Of a stretch of DNA of 64,000 nucleotides, positions 1 through 9,469 are shown in pieces. A program made the position numbers and the translations under genes. The stretch's first letter is position 1. The number at the start of each line of letters is the position of its first letter. Source of the stretch: Melioribacteraceae bacterium (lineage in GTDB: Bacteria; Bacteroidota; Ignavibacteria; Ignavibacteriales; Melioribacteraceae). The stretch is from contig JAOADJ010000004.1 of NCBI GenBank assembly GCA_026417375.1, positions 25,177-89,176 of the forward strand, written 5' to 3'. A model generated the notes under the pieces. The model ran no database searches. It was not told the DNA's origin and saw only the letters and a list, made by a program, of their open reading frames with translations.

Positions 1-582
1 AAAGAAATTCCCTATTTAGCTTTATCAGATTTTATTGCCCCAAAAGAATTAAATATAAAAGACTATATTGGAATGTTTGCAGTTACTACAGGAATTGGAA
101 TTGAAAAACTAATTGAAGAATTTGAAAAAAATCATGATGATTATAATTCAATTATGATAAAAGCAATTGCAGATAGATTGGCTGAAGCCTTTGCTGAATT
201 ACTTCATGAAAAAATCAGAAAAGAAATTTGGGGCTACTCACCTTTTGAAAACTTTAGCAACGAAGAATTAATCGCTGAAAAATATCAGGGAATTCGTCCT
301 GCACCTGGTTATCCAGCTCAACCAGATCACTCCGAAAAAATTACAATTTGGAAATTACTTGATGTTGAAAAAAATACATCAATTAAACTAACAGAAAGTT
401 TAGCAATGTATCCGGCAGCATCAGTTTGTGGTATTTATTTTTCCCATCCTGAAGCAAAGTATTTTAATATCGGTAAAATCCAAAAAGATCAGGTTGAAGA
501 TTACAAAAGAAGAAAAGGCATTTCATTAAAAGAAGTTGAAAAATGGTTGAGACCTATTTTAAACTATGATGATGAAAATTAG
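1..582 (+). CDS. metH: Methionine synthase, cobalamin-dependent, C-terminal part (MetH activation domain)
   Basis: This is a partial gene: the reading frame is open from base 1, so only about the last 193 residues are in the window. The sequence matches the AdoMet-binding reactivation domain of B12-dependent methionine synthase, which supports reductive methylation of cob(II)alamin. The diagnostic signature RPAPGYPAQPDH is present (the usual form has Cys where Gln stands here), followed by the ESLAMYPAASVCGIYFSHPEAKYF block and a final short helix. The gene ends with TAG at 580-582, and a separate ribosome site precedes the next gene, so no operon link is evident. Confidence is high for the family; the catalytic and B12 domains lie outside the window and cannot be judged. 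Confidence 0.95.
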   Translation, partial: KEIPYLALSDFIAPKELNIKDYIGMFAVTTGIGIEKLIEEFEKNHDDYNSIMIKAIADRLAEAFAELLHEKIRKEIWGYSPFENFSNEELIAEKYQGIRPAPGYPAQPDHSEKITIWKLLDVEKNTSIKLTESLAMYPAASVCGIYFSHPEAKYFNIGKIQKDQVEDYKRRKGISLKEVEKWLRPILNYDDEN

Positions 583-651
583 GTCTATCATTTTAGTTTC
601 AAACTTATTAAGTTGGAATAAAATTTTTCATCTACAAACAAAAGGGAAAAT

Positions 652-2211
652 ATGAAAAGTAAACTATTATGGTTTTGGTTTTTAGTAATATCATTTTCTG
701 TAATTGCACAGGAAAAAATAGATTACCAAATGATGCAAAGAATTCGTCAGGAAGGATTACAAAATTCTAAAATTCCTGAATTGATGAGTTATCTTTGCGA
801 TGTATATGCTCCAAGATTAGCAGGTTCACCACAATATCGTGAAGCTGGTAAATGGGCTGTTGAAAAATTAAAAGAGTTTGGTTTGGTAAATTCTAAAATG
901 GAATCTTTTAATCTTTCAGCAAGAGGCTGGGAAGTAAAAAAATTTTATGCTGCAATGACTTCACCTCAATACATGCCTTTAATTGCATATCCCAAAGCAT
1001 GGACATCTGGTTTGGAAAATTCAATTTCGGGAAATGCTGTGCTGATGGATATTAAAAAAGAAGAGGATTTAAATCAATACAAAGGTAAACTGAAAGATGC
1101 CATAGTTTTAATCAAAGGTGAACAAGAAGTAACACTCTCTTTTGAAGCTGAAGCAACAAGATATACAGATGAAGATTTAAAAAAATTACAATTGGCACCA
1201 GATGGTTCTGGCAGAAGAAATTTTTCTCCCGAACAAATTGAACAAATGAGAACACAACGTGAATTGCAAAACAAAATATTAAATTTCATAAAACAAGAAG
1301 GTGGAAAAGTAATTTTAGAACCATCAAGAGGAAAACATGGAACTATATTTGTTCAAAGTGGGGGTTCTTATAGAAAAGGTTCTGAATTATCACTTCCTCA
1401 AATTGTTGTATCTGTTGAACAATATAATAGAATAGTAAGAATACTTCAGAAAAAAATTCCTGTTTCATTAGATATTGATCTACAAGCTAATTTTGTTGAT
1501 AGTGATTCATTAGGTTATAATATAATTGCTGAAATTCCGGGTACAGATAAAAAATTAAAAGATGAAGTTGTTATACTTGGAGGACATTTTGATACCTGGC
1601 ATGCAGCAACCGGAGGAACAGATAATTCAGCAGGTTGTGCTGTTGCTATGGAAGCTGTGAGAATATTAAAAACTTTAGGAGTTCAACCAAAAAGAACTAT
1701 AAGAATTGCGCTTTGGGATGCAGAAGAAATTGGTTTAATAGGTTCACGTGAATATGTCAAAGCTCATTTTTTTGACCGTGATAAAAAAGAAAAGAAAACT
1801 GAATATGATAAACTTGCAGCTTATTTTAATTATGATAATGGTTCAGGAAAAATTCGTGGAATATATGCACAGGGAAATTTTGAAGTTATACCAATTTTTG
1901 AACAATGGCTAAAACCATTTAACGACTTGGGTGCTTCAACAGTAACACTTAGAAATACAAGTGGAACAGATCATCTTTCTTTTGATGCTGTTGGTCTTCC
2001 CGGTTTTCAATTTATTCAGGATGAATTAGAATACGAAGCAAGAACACATCATTCAAATATGGATAATTATGACCATACTGTAAAAAGCGATTTAATTCAA
2101 TCGGCAACAATTATGGCAGCGTTTATTTATAATGCAGCTATGCGTGAAGAAAAACTTCCACGAAAATATTTTGATCCAAATGCAATTCCACAACGAAGAC
2201 CAATGTTTTAA
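652..2211 (+). CDS. Exported M28-family zinc aminopeptidase/carboxypeptidase (PGCP/CPQ-like)
   Basis: The 519-residue product starts with a Sec signal peptide of about 20 residues ending in AQ, so it acts in the periplasm or outside. A middle PA-like insertion (about residues 120-280) precedes the M28 catalytic core. The core shows the co-catalytic zinc ligands in order: GGHFDTW (His about 312), GGTDNSAG, WDAEEIGLIGS (Glu pair) and a late HHSNMDNYDH. This layout is that of plasma glutamate carboxypeptidase-like aminopeptidases that clip amino acids from peptides. A clear AAGGGAAA ribosome site precedes ATG 652. A second exported hydrolase starts 17 bases downstream, so the two probably form an operon for peptide or ester scavenging. 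Exact substrate cannot be inferred. Confidence 0.93.
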   Translation: MKSKLLWFWFLVISFSVIAQEKIDYQMMQRIRQEGLQNSKIPELMSYLCDVYAPRLAGSPQYREAGKWAVEKLKEFGLVNSKMESFNLSARGWEVKKFYAAMTSPQYMPLIAYPKAWTSGLENSISGNAVLMDIKKEEDLNQYKGKLKDAIVLIKGEQEVTLSFEAEATRYTDEDLKKLQLAPDGSGRRNFSPEQIEQMRTQRELQNKILNFIKQEGGKVILEPSRGKHGTIFVQSGGSYRKGSELSLPQIVVSVEQYNRIVRILQKKIPVSLDIDLQANFVDSDSLGYNIIAEIPGTDKKLKDEVVILGGHFDTWHAATGGTDNSAGCAVAMEAVRILKTLGVQPKRTIRIALWDAEEIGLIGSREYVKAHFFDRDKKEKKTEYDKLAAYFNYDNGSGKIRGIYAQGNFEVIPIFEQWLKPFNDLGASTVTLRNTSGTDHLSFDAVGLPGFQFIQDELEYEARTHHSNMDNYDHTVKSDLIQSATIMAAFIYNAAMREEKLPRKYFDPNAIPQRRPMF

Positions 2212-2227
2212 TTAAAGGAATTATATT

Positions 2228-4084
2228 ATGAAAAAATTACTTGTCATTCTTTTAATTTCTAATTTAGTTTTTGCACAAGGAGTTGAATGGATTAAATCAA
2301 ATTATTCTAAAAAAGAATATCGTGTTCCAATGAGAGATGGTGTTACATTATTTACATCCGTTTATACACCAAAAGATACTACGAAAAATTATCCTATAAT
2401 TTTAATGAGAACTCCTTACACAGTTTCTCCATATGGAGAAGATAAATTTCCTAACAATTTAGGACCGAATGAAGAACTTGCAAAAGCTGGTTATATATTT
2501 GTTATGCAAGATGTTCGTGGTAAGTTTATGAGTGAAGGCGAATTTGTAGATATGCGTCCTTATATTCCAGATAAAAAAAGTAATAAGGATGTTGATGAAT
2601 CATCAGATACTTATGATACTATTGAATGGTTAATTAATAATTTAAAACATAATAATGGTAATGTTGGAATTTGGGGAATTTCATATCCGGGTTTTTATGC
2701 TGCAATGAGTTTAATTGATTCACATCCTGCATTAAAAGCTGTTTCACCACAAGCACCAATTGCAGATTGGTTTATTGGCGATGATATGCATCATGGTGGA
2801 GCACTAACTCTTTCAATGTCATTTAATTTCTTTAAAGGATTTGGACAAAAAAGAGATTCTTTAACAACTCGTGGAAAATCTATTCCTCCTTATCCATCAC
2901 CAGATATGTATAATTTTTTTCTAAAAGTTGGAGCTATACGAAATTTCAATGATAAATTTTTGAAGAATCAAATAAAGTTTTGGAATGAAATGATTGAACA
3001 TGGTACTTATGATGAATTTTGGAAAGCAAGAAACAATTTACCACATTTTAAAAATGTAAAACCTGCTGTTTTAATTGTTGGTGGTTGGTATGATTCAGAA
3101 GATTTATACGGACCTTTGAATATTTATAAATCAATAGAAGAAAAAAATTCAAGTAATAAAAGTCATTTAATAATGGGACCGTGGAGTCATGGTGGTTGGG
3201 CAAGAAGTGATGGAAGTTTTTTTGGTGATTTTAAATTAAACGAAAATACAAGTGAAACTTATAATAAAAATTTTATAACTCCCTTTTTTAATTATTATTT
3301 AAAAGGAGAAGGTGATTTAAATATACCAGAAGTAACAACTTTTAGAACTGGAATAAATAGCTGGGTCAATTATGATAAATGGCCGCCAGAAAATTTATTA
3401 AATCAAAATTTATTTATTAATGAAAACAATAAACTTAGCTGGGAAAAACCTTCTAACAAAAAAGAAAAATTTTATGAATATTTAAGTGACCCGAACAAAC
3501 CTGTACCATATACTTCAAAATTTCATGATTCTCAACAAATGTATTTCAGAACATATATGAGTGAAGATCAACGTTTTGCTTCTACCCGACCTGATGTTTT
3601 AGTATTTGAAACAGAACCACTGAAAGAAAATGTTACTATTGCTGGTCCGATAAAAGCAGATTTGTTTGTTTCAACAACTGGAACTGATGCAGATTGGATT
3701 GTCAAAATTATTGATGTATTTCCGGATGATGAAAAAAATCCCGAACCAAATCCAAACAATGTTGAAATGGGCGGCTATCAAAGATTAATTCGTTATGAAA
3801 TTTTAAGAGGAAAGTTTAGAAATAGTTTTGAAAATCCAATTCCCTTTACACCGAATAAAATTACTAATGTTAAAATTAATTTAAATGATGTTGACCATAC
3901 TTTTTTGAAAGGACATAAAATTATGATTCAAATTCAGAGTAGCTTTTTCCCTTTCTTTGATAGAAATCCACAAAAATTTATAGATATATACAAAGCTAAA
4001 GATGAAGATTTTCAAAAAGCATTTCATAAAGTATATTTTTCAGAAAAATATCCATCCAATATTTCATTTGGAATTATTAAATAA
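2228..4084 (+). CDS. Exported CocE/NonD-family alpha/beta hydrolase (S15 X-Pro dipeptidyl-peptidase-like)
   Basis: The 618-residue product has an N-terminal signal peptide (cleavage near FAQG). An alpha/beta-hydrolase domain contains the nucleophile elbow GISYPG (Ser about 152), an Asp-containing GGWYDSEDLYGP segment and a GPWSHGGW segment that supplies the catalytic His. The C-terminal third is the jelly-roll domain typical of CocE, glutaryl-7-ACA acylase and X-Pro dipeptidyl peptidases (TTGTDADWIVKIIDVFPD block). Members hydrolyse ester or amide bonds of acyl groups; the natural substrate here is unknown. It starts 17 bases after the M28 gene with an AAGGA ribosome site and is followed 10 bases later by a beta-barrel-like gene, suggesting one transcript. 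Confidence 0.93.
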   Translation: MKKLLVILLISNLVFAQGVEWIKSNYSKKEYRVPMRDGVTLFTSVYTPKDTTKNYPIILMRTPYTVSPYGEDKFPNNLGPNEELAKAGYIFVMQDVRGKFMSEGEFVDMRPYIPDKKSNKDVDESSDTYDTIEWLINNLKHNNGNVGIWGISYPGFYAAMSLIDSHPALKAVSPQAPIADWFIGDDMHHGGALTLSMSFNFFKGFGQKRDSLTTRGKSIPPYPSPDMYNFFLKVGAIRNFNDKFLKNQIKFWNEMIEHGTYDEFWKARNNLPHFKNVKPAVLIVGGWYDSEDLYGPLNIYKSIEEKNSSNKSHLIMGPWSHGGWARSDGSFFGDFKLNENTSETYNKNFITPFFNYYLKGEGDLNIPEVTTFRTGINSWVNYDKWPPENLLNQNLFINENNKLSWEKPSNKKEKFYEYLSDPNKPVPYTSKFHDSQQMYFRTYMSEDQRFASTRPDVLVFETEPLKENVTIAGPIKADLFVSTTGTDADWIVKIIDVFPDDEKNPEPNPNNVEMGGYQRLIRYEILRGKFRNSFENPIPFTPNKITNVKINLNDVDHTFLKGHKIMIQIQSSFFPFFDRNPQKFIDIYKAKDEDFQKAFHKVYFSEKYPSNISFGIIK

Positions 4085-4094
4085 TAGGCTTTAT

Positions 4095-4619
4095 ATGAAA
4101 AAATATTTTTTCTTATTTATCGTTTTACTAACCGTGAATTTATTTGCACAATCAATATCTCTCGGTCCACAAATTGGAATGACAAAAAGTGAAGATTCTG
4201 ATAATTCAAAGCTAACACCGAACTTTGCTGTACGTTTATCATTCCTAAGTTTTGGAATTGAAGGTTCTGTTGGATACAAAGAAGAAGAATTTGCAGATGG
4301 GGCTATAAAAACTAAAACTTATCCGATAAACTTAACTGGTTTTATTAATTTACTTCCAATTATAAATTTAGAAGCTGGTGTAGGTTGGCAAAATACAAAG
4401 ATTGAGTATTTTAAATCATTAAGCACACTTTCATCTATTACTAAAACAAAACCGAGTTATCATGCTGGTTTTGGAACCGAATTCTCTTTGGGAAATGTTA
4501 TTCTAACAGGTGATTTACGTTATGTTTTTCTAGACTTGGAGCTGAATAATATTTCAACTATTAGCAAAATAAAAAGCAATTACTATGTTTTACTGGTTGG
4601 ATTAATGTTCAAATTATAA
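4095..4619 (+). CDS. Exported protein, probable small outer-membrane beta-barrel
   Basis: I place the start at ATG 4095, giving 174 residues that begin with a good signal peptide (MKKYFFLFIVLLTVNLFAQ). The longer in-frame start at 4002 would lie inside the upstream hydrolase gene and hide the signal. The mature part alternates hydrophobic and polar residues with Gly/Tyr-rich turns and ends LLVGLMFKL, a terminal hydrophobic strand as in outer-membrane barrels. No specific family is recognised. It lies directly after the two exported hydrolases and before a YhcH-like gene, so a role in uptake of their products is possible but is only an inference from position. Confidence 0.7.
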   Translation: MKKYFFLFIVLLTVNLFAQSISLGPQIGMTKSEDSDNSKLTPNFAVRLSFLSFGIEGSVGYKEEEFADGAIKTKTYPINLTGFINLLPIINLEAGVGWQNTKIEYFKSLSTLSSITKTKPSYHAGFGTEFSLGNVILTGDLRYVFLDLELNNISTISKIKSNYYVLLVGLMFKL

Positions 4620-4637
4620 ATTAAAAAAAGAGGAAAT

Positions 4638-5126
4638 ATGATTTACGATAACATTAAAAACATTTCAAAATATTTTCCACTAGATGCGAAAATACAAAAG
4701 GCACTTGAGTATTTATCATCAACAGACTTTACAAATTTAGATCCAGGAGAATATCCAATTGATGGAAAAAATATTTATGCAATTGTAAGTGAATATCAGA
4801 CAAAACCTTTGACAAGCGGAAAATGGGAATCGCATAAAAAATACATTGACATTCAATTTATAGTAAGTGGAATTGAAAAAATGGGTTTTACTGAATCGAA
4901 AAAAACAATAATATTAAATGAATATGATGAAGATAAAGATGTTACTCTTCATAAAGGGGAAGGACAATTTATTATCGTTGAAGAAAAACATTTTGTAATA
5001 TTTTTTACTACTGATATTCATATGCCTTCAATTGCTGTTAATATTCCGAAACCAGTTAAAAAAGTTGTTATAAAAGTAGCTGTAGAAGATATTGTTGAAA
5101 AAGTTAATTCTGATGATATGACTTAA
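4638..5126 (+). CDS. YhcH/YjgK/YiaL family protein (DUF386)
   Basis: The 162-residue soluble protein fits the YhcH/YjgK/YiaL beta-barrel family. The hallmark is WESHKKYIDIQFIVSGIEKMG near the middle, with the conserved His that can bind metal, and a late HMPSIAVN...VKKVVIKV block. Family members sit in sugar-acid and sialic-acid catabolic operons and are proposed to help anomer or sugar handling, but a firm activity is not established for this protein. The gene starts 19 bases after the beta-barrel gene behind a GAGGAAAT ribosome site and is full length for the family. No sugar-catabolic partner is visible in the window. Confidence 0.9.
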   Translation: MIYDNIKNISKYFPLDAKIQKALEYLSSTDFTNLDPGEYPIDGKNIYAIVSEYQTKPLTSGKWESHKKYIDIQFIVSGIEKMGFTESKKTIILNEYDEDKDVTLHKGEGQFIIVEEKHFVIFFTTDIHMPSIAVNIPKPVKKVVIKVAVEDIVEKVNSDDMT

Positions 5127-5174
5127 TTTTTGAATTTTCTTTACGATAATTAATTAAACAATAATTATTCTCCA

Positions 5175-7163
5175 ATGATTAAATATAAAACAAATTACAA
5201 ATTACTTTTCTACATAAGCATAATTCTTTTTGTAATATGTTTAATTATGTTCCAATATTTCTATCAGATTGAAAGACAAAATAAAATAGATGAAATACAA
5301 ACACATCAGAAATTACATGCCAAACAAGCAATAAAAAACTTTGAAGAGTTAATTAATAAATGGGATGGATTGTTAAGCTACTTAATTAATGATAAAAATA
5401 TCAAAGAAATGAATAAAGATGGCATCGAATTAATTAACAAAATCTATTCTATTTATAAAAAGGAATTAAAAGGAATAACAAGAACTAACAAAAATGGTGT
5501 AATAACATATACTGTTCCCTTCTATCCAAACACAATTGGAAGAAATATTTCACAACAAAAGCATATGATTAAATTATTGGAAAATCATAAGCCGGTTTGT
5601 AGTGATGTATTTAAATCTGTTCAAGGTTATGACGCAATTGTAGTTCATTATCCAATATTTAAAGGAACTAATTATGATGGTTCAATAGCTTTTCTTTTTA
5701 ATTTTGAGAAGATTACAAATTCAATATTAAAGGATATAAAAATTGGAGAAAAGGGTAAAACCTGGTTAATAACAAGCGAAGGATATATTCTTTTTAGTAA
5801 CGAAACATTTATGCAAAAGAAATCTATTTATGATGTTTTCTTTAATGATACCGATAGATTACTTTTAGCTAAAAAAATGTTAACTGGCGAAGAAGGAATT
5901 GCAACTCTTAGTTATAATCATTCAAATCAAAATTATTATACTTACTATGTACCTGTAAAAATTCTTAATTCATTTTGGTCATTAGGAATATCTTACTCAG
6001 AATCTGAAATTACTGCATCATTACTCAATTTCAGAAATAAACTTTTATTTCTTTTTGGAATGATTTTTATAGGTGGAATTTTAGCTGCTTATTTTGGTGT
6101 AAAAGGTTGGATAATTGTAAAGGAAGAATCCGCAAGAAAAAAGGCAGAAGTTGAAGCTAAACAAAGTGAAGAACGATATAAATATTTATTTGAAAGTATT
6201 AATATTAGTCTTTTCCAAACGAATTTAAATTTCGAATTAATTAAAGCTAATCAATATTTCATTAATTTATTTCAATATAATAAAGAAGAAATTTTCAAAA
6301 TACCTTTCAATTTATTATTTGAAAATGTTGAAGATAAAAATCAAATAAAAGAAGAGTTGTTAAAAAATGAAAGTATTAAAAGTAAAGAAATTTTAATGGT
6401 AAAAAATAATGGAGATAAATTTTGGGCATCGTTAAATGCAACATTATTGAAAGATGAAAATGGAAATTATATTTCAATTTTAGGAAGCATTAGAGATATA
6501 ACAGAAAGAAAAGATTATATCGAAGTATTAAAAAAACATATTGAAGAAAAAGATTTATTAATTAATGAAGTATTTCATAGAACCAAAAATAATTTGCAAG
6601 TAATTATTTCGATGTTAGAATTACATAACCTTTTAACCGAAGATAAATCAGCTCAAAATGTAATTTCAGACATGATTAAAAGATTACATGTAATGTCTTT
6701 GGCACATAAACAATTATTTCAAAGAGAAGATTTATCTAAAATTTCTTTCAAATCTTATATCGAAGAAATTTTTCTCTATTTATCAGAATTTTATAAAAAC
6801 AAATCTAATTCAATTGAACTTAAACTTAACATTGAAGATTTCAATATTCTTTTTGATTTAGCACTTCCTTGTGGCTTAATGTTTAATGAATTAATTAATT
6901 TCTTTACTGTAAATAGTGAACCTAATTCCAGAATAAATTTAATTTTAGATGCATATAAAGAAGATGATGAAATATTTATAAATATTTTATCTGACTTTAG
7001 AGCTAAAGAAACCGATAAATCAATTAATGAAAATAAATTTGACTTGGGATTATTTTTTAGTTTAGTTGAAAATCAACTAAGAACAAACATTACTAAATCA
7101 TTCGAAAATAATTTTTCAATTAAATTTTCATTTAAAGATAATCTTTATGACGAAAGAGTCTAA
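5175..7163 (+). CDS. Membrane sensor kinase: Cache periplasmic domain, PAS, HisKA_2, degenerate ATPase
   Basis: The 662-residue protein has a membrane helix at about 10-28 and a periplasmic region to about 285 that looks like a double Cache sensor. A second membrane helix at about 290-312 and a PAS domain at about 335-450 (ends DITERKDYIE) follow. The HisKA_2 box contains EVFHRTKNNLQVII with His468. The following ATP-binding domain is eroded: NELINFFTVNS stands where the N-box should carry a second Asn, no DNG-type G1 box is visible, and only a GLFFSLVENQL remnant of the last box is seen. Kinase activity is therefore doubtful. It overlaps the next gene, a lone receiver, by 17 bases, which argues for co-translation and a functional pair. 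Confidence 0.88.
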   Translation: MIKYKTNYKLLFYISIILFVICLIMFQYFYQIERQNKIDEIQTHQKLHAKQAIKNFEELINKWDGLLSYLINDKNIKEMNKDGIELINKIYSIYKKELKGITRTNKNGVITYTVPFYPNTIGRNISQQKHMIKLLENHKPVCSDVFKSVQGYDAIVVHYPIFKGTNYDGSIAFLFNFEKITNSILKDIKIGEKGKTWLITSEGYILFSNETFMQKKSIYDVFFNDTDRLLLAKKMLTGEEGIATLSYNHSNQNYYTYYVPVKILNSFWSLGISYSESEITASLLNFRNKLLFLFGMIFIGGILAAYFGVKGWIIVKEESARKKAEVEAKQSEERYKYLFESINISLFQTNLNFELIKANQYFINLFQYNKEEIFKIPFNLLFENVEDKNQIKEELLKNESIKSKEILMVKNNGDKFWASLNATLLKDENGNYISILGSIRDITERKDYIEVLKKHIEEKDLLINEVFHRTKNNLQVIISMLELHNLLTEDKSAQNVISDMIKRLHVMSLAHKQLFQREDLSKISFKSYIEEIFLYLSEFYKNKSNSIELKLNIEDFNILFDLALPCGLMFNELINFFTVNSEPNSRINLILDAYKEDDEIFINILSDFRAKETDKSINENKFDLGLFFSLVENQLRTNITKSFENNFSIKFSFKDNLYDERV

Positions 7164-7518
7164 TAAAAATAAAATTTTGATAGTAGAAGATGAATTTTTA
7201 ACTGCTAAATTTTTTGAGATAAAGTTAAAAACAAAAAATTATGATGTCCTAAAAATTGTTGCTACTGGAAAAGATGCAATTGAATCTGCAATTACTTTAA
7301 AACCAGATTTTATATTAATGGATATTAGACTTGAAGGACACATGGATGGAATAGATGCAGCAAAAGAAATTTTAAATAAAATTGATACTAAAATAATTTT
7401 TATTTCTGGATATTCGGAAAATAACTTTAAAGAAAAATTAAATAATGTTAATTATCTATCTTTTTTTAGCAAACCACTCGATATAAACAATTTAATTGAT
7501 GTGTTGAAAAAATGTTAG
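7147..7518 (+). CDS. Single-domain response regulator (receiver only)
   Basis: The 123-residue product is a bare receiver domain. It shows the acidic pair VEDE, the phospho-acceptor Asp in FILMDIRLEGHMDG, a Ser in IFISGYS and the conserved Lys in SKPLD. There is no output domain, so it probably works by protein contact, as CheY-like regulators do. The start lies inside the upstream sensor-kinase gene (17-base overlap), making that protein the likely partner. A hairpin terminator begins in its stop codon region. HisKA_2 kinases commonly pair with receivers of this LMDIRL type, but the partner kinase has a damaged ATPase, so the phosphate source is uncertain. Confidence 0.93.
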   Translation: MTKESNKNKILIVEDEFLTAKFFEIKLKTKNYDVLKIVATGKDAIESAITLKPDFILMDIRLEGHMDGIDAAKEILNKIDTKIIFISGYSENNFKEKLNNVNYLSFFSKPLDINNLIDVLKKC

Positions 7519-7557
7519 TCTCAAAAGCAAAATTTTAAGTTTACTTTTGAGACTTTT
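7517..7557 (+). terminator. Rho-independent terminator after the receiver gene
   Basis: An 11-bp perfect stem (7517-7527 pairs with 7544-7554) surrounds a 16-base loop and is followed by a short T run. It begins at the stop codon of the receiver gene. The convergent FKBP gene ends at 7564, so it may serve both directions weakly. Confidence 0.7.
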
Positions 7558-7563
7558 AAAAAT

Positions 7564-8328
7564 TTATTTTACAATATCTAATAATTCAACTTCAAAAATT
7601 AGTACTGATGCTGGTGGAATAACAGGTTCTCTTCCCTCTTCACCATAAGCTAAATTATAAGGTATATAAAATTCAAATTTTGAACCAACAGGCATTAATT
7701 GTAAACCTTCAGTCCATCCTTTAATTACCTGATTCAATGGAAATTCAGCTGGTTGATTTCTTTTATATGAACTATCAAATTCTTTTCCATCAATTAAAGT
7801 ACCTTTGTAGTGAACTTTAACTGTACTGGTTTCAGTTGGTTTTTCTCCATTTCCCATTTGAATAACTTTGTATTGTAACCCACTGGCTGTTACCTGAACA
7901 CCATCTTTCTTTTTATTTTCATCAAGAAAAGCTTCTCCTTCTTTTTTATTTTTTTCAATTACTGGTGCTAGTTCTGCCATTCTTTTTTCTTGTTCTTTTT
8001 TCATTTGCTCAGAACGTGCTGCCATCATTCTATCATTGAATTTTGTCATCACACTTTGCATTTCTTCCTGAGTCAAAATTGATTTCCCTTCAAGATAATC
8101 TTTCATTCCTGCAATGATACCATCAAAATTTATTTTCATGTTTGGATCTTTCAAGTTCATTGCGATATTTTGCCCAATCGAATAACTAACTGAATCATCT
8201 TCTGTTTTAATTGTAAACATTGTCTTTTCCTTTTGTGTTTGATTAGTTTTTTTCGTTGTTTCTTTCTTTTGTGCATTTATTATACTAATACTTAATACTA
8301 ATATTAATAATAATCTTAAATATTTCAT
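7564..8328 (-). CDS. Exported FKBP-type peptidyl-prolyl cis-trans isomerase (FkpA/Mip-like)
   Basis: The start is ATG 8328, preceded by GGAG on the minus strand; it gives 254 residues beginning with a signal peptide that ends INAQ. An earlier in-frame start at 8391 would bury this signal. Residues about 45-140 form the helical FKBP_N dimerisation domain (SVSYSIGQNIAMNLK and later charged helix). Residues about 150-254 form the FKBP fold: VKVHYKGTLIDGKEFDSSY, FPLNQVIKGWTEGLQLMPVGSK and PYNLAYGEEG...IPPASVLIFEVELL. The enzyme should assist proline isomerisation in the periplasm and folding of envelope proteins. Divergently transcribed from the DUF1028 gene. Confidence 0.95.
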   Translation of the reverse strand: MKYLRLLLILVLSISIINAQKKETTKKTNQTQKEKTMFTIKTEDDSVSYSIGQNIAMNLKDPNMKINFDGIIAGMKDYLEGKSILTQEEMQSVMTKFNDRMMAARSEQMKKEQEKRMAELAPVIEKNKKEGEAFLDENKKKDGVQVTASGLQYKVIQMGNGEKPTETSTVKVHYKGTLIDGKEFDSSYKRNQPAEFPLNQVIKGWTEGLQLMPVGSKFEFYIPYNLAYGEEGREPVIPPASVLIFEVELLDIVK

Positions 8329-8448
8329 TATTACTCCATTTACTTTTGAAATTTGGGTGGTCAAAATACATTTCAATGTTATGATAAGCAAATAACATTA
8401 AAACTATTTATTTTATAAATATTAAATGAACAATTTGGAGTATTAAAC

Positions 8449-9423
8449 ATGAAAAAGATTTTTATGTTCCTCATAATATTTGTATCAAACATTTTTTCAC
8501 AAGTTTATAAAATTGATTCCCCTTTCACACACACTTATTCTATTGTTGCCATTGATCCAATAACCGGAGATATGGGAGTTGCAGTTCAATCTCATTGGTT
8601 TTCTGTTGGAACAATTGTTTCCTGGGGAGAAGCTGGAGTTGGCGTAATAGCAACTCAATCTTTTGTTAACCCATCTTTCGGTCCCCATGGTTTAGAATTA
8701 TTGAAAAGCGGTATGAATGCACAAGATGTTTTAGATAAATTAATTTCTGAAGATGAAGGAAGAGACTTCAGACAATTAGCAATACTTGATTCAAAAGGAA
8801 ATGTTGCTGCATATACCGGAAAAAATTGTATTCAATCTGCCGGACACATAGTTGGGAAAGGTTATTCTGTTCAGGCAAATTTAATGTTGAATGATAAAGT
8901 ATGGCCTGAAATGTCTAAAGCTTTTGAAAATTCTAAAGGTACATTTGCTGAAAGAATTCTTGATGCACTTGATGCAGCTGAAAAAGTTGGTGGAGATATT
9001 CGGGGAAAGCAATCTGCCGCTTTATTAATTGTTAAAGCAAAATCAACTGGTAAAGTTTGGGAAGATAGATTAATTGATTTAAGAGTTGATGATAGTAATG
9101 AACCATTAAAAGAATTAAGAAGATTATATAAAGTTCATCAAGCATATCAACATATGAATAATGGAGATTTAGCTGTTGAAAAAAATGATATGAATAAAGC
9201 AATGGAAGAATATTCTTCTGCAATGAAAATGTTTCCGAATAATTTAGAAATGAAATATTGGACTGCCGTAGCACTGACAAATAAAGGAAATTTAAAAGAT
9301 GCTTTACCAATGTTTAAGGAAATTTTTAAGAAAGATAAAAACTGGAAAATTTTAACTCCAAGATTAATTCCCAATGGATTATTAACCGTTGATGAAAATA
9401 CACTGAAGGAAATATTGAAATAA
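8449..9423 (+). CDS. Exported DUF1028 (Ntn-hydrolase-like) protein with C-terminal TPR-like region
   Basis: The 324-residue product has a signal peptide ending near FSQV, then the DUF1028 domain at about 22-230: THTYSIVAIDPITGDMGVAVQSHWFSVG, GVGVIATQSFVNPSFGPHGLELL and the GKGYSVQANLM segment. This fold is related to N-terminal-nucleophile hydrolases, but no activity is established. The C-terminal 90 residues (MNNGDLAVEKNDMNKAMEEYSSAM and later) resemble two TPR repeats, as in a peptidoglycan-associated or protein-binding tail. A GGAG ribosome site precedes ATG 8449 and a terminator follows, so it is probably monocistronic. Confidence 0.9.
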   Translation: MKKIFMFLIIFVSNIFSQVYKIDSPFTHTYSIVAIDPITGDMGVAVQSHWFSVGTIVSWGEAGVGVIATQSFVNPSFGPHGLELLKSGMNAQDVLDKLISEDEGRDFRQLAILDSKGNVAAYTGKNCIQSAGHIVGKGYSVQANLMLNDKVWPEMSKAFENSKGTFAERILDALDAAEKVGGDIRGKQSAALLIVKAKSTGKVWEDRLIDLRVDDSNEPLKELRRLYKVHQAYQHMNNGDLAVEKNDMNKAMEEYSSAMKMFPNNLEMKYWTAVALTNKGNLKDALPMFKEIFKKDKNWKILTPRLIPNGLLTVDENTLKEILK

Positions 9424-9433
9424 TTTTTATGTG

Positions 9434-9464
9434 GTCATTCTGATTTAATTTGGAATGACTTTTT
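9434..9464 (+). terminator. Rho-independent terminator after DUF1028 gene
   Basis: A 7-bp stem (9434-9440 with 9453-9459), extendable by a wobble pair, is followed by five T residues. It lies 11 bases after the stop codon of the DUF1028 gene and before the convergent Fe-S gene. Confidence 0.7.
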
Positions 9465-9469
9465 AATTA

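Noticed and set aside
4002..4094. Earlier start for the small barrel protein inside the CocE-like gene
   Set aside because: It would hide the signal peptide; ATG 4095 gives a clear signal sequence directly at the N-terminus.
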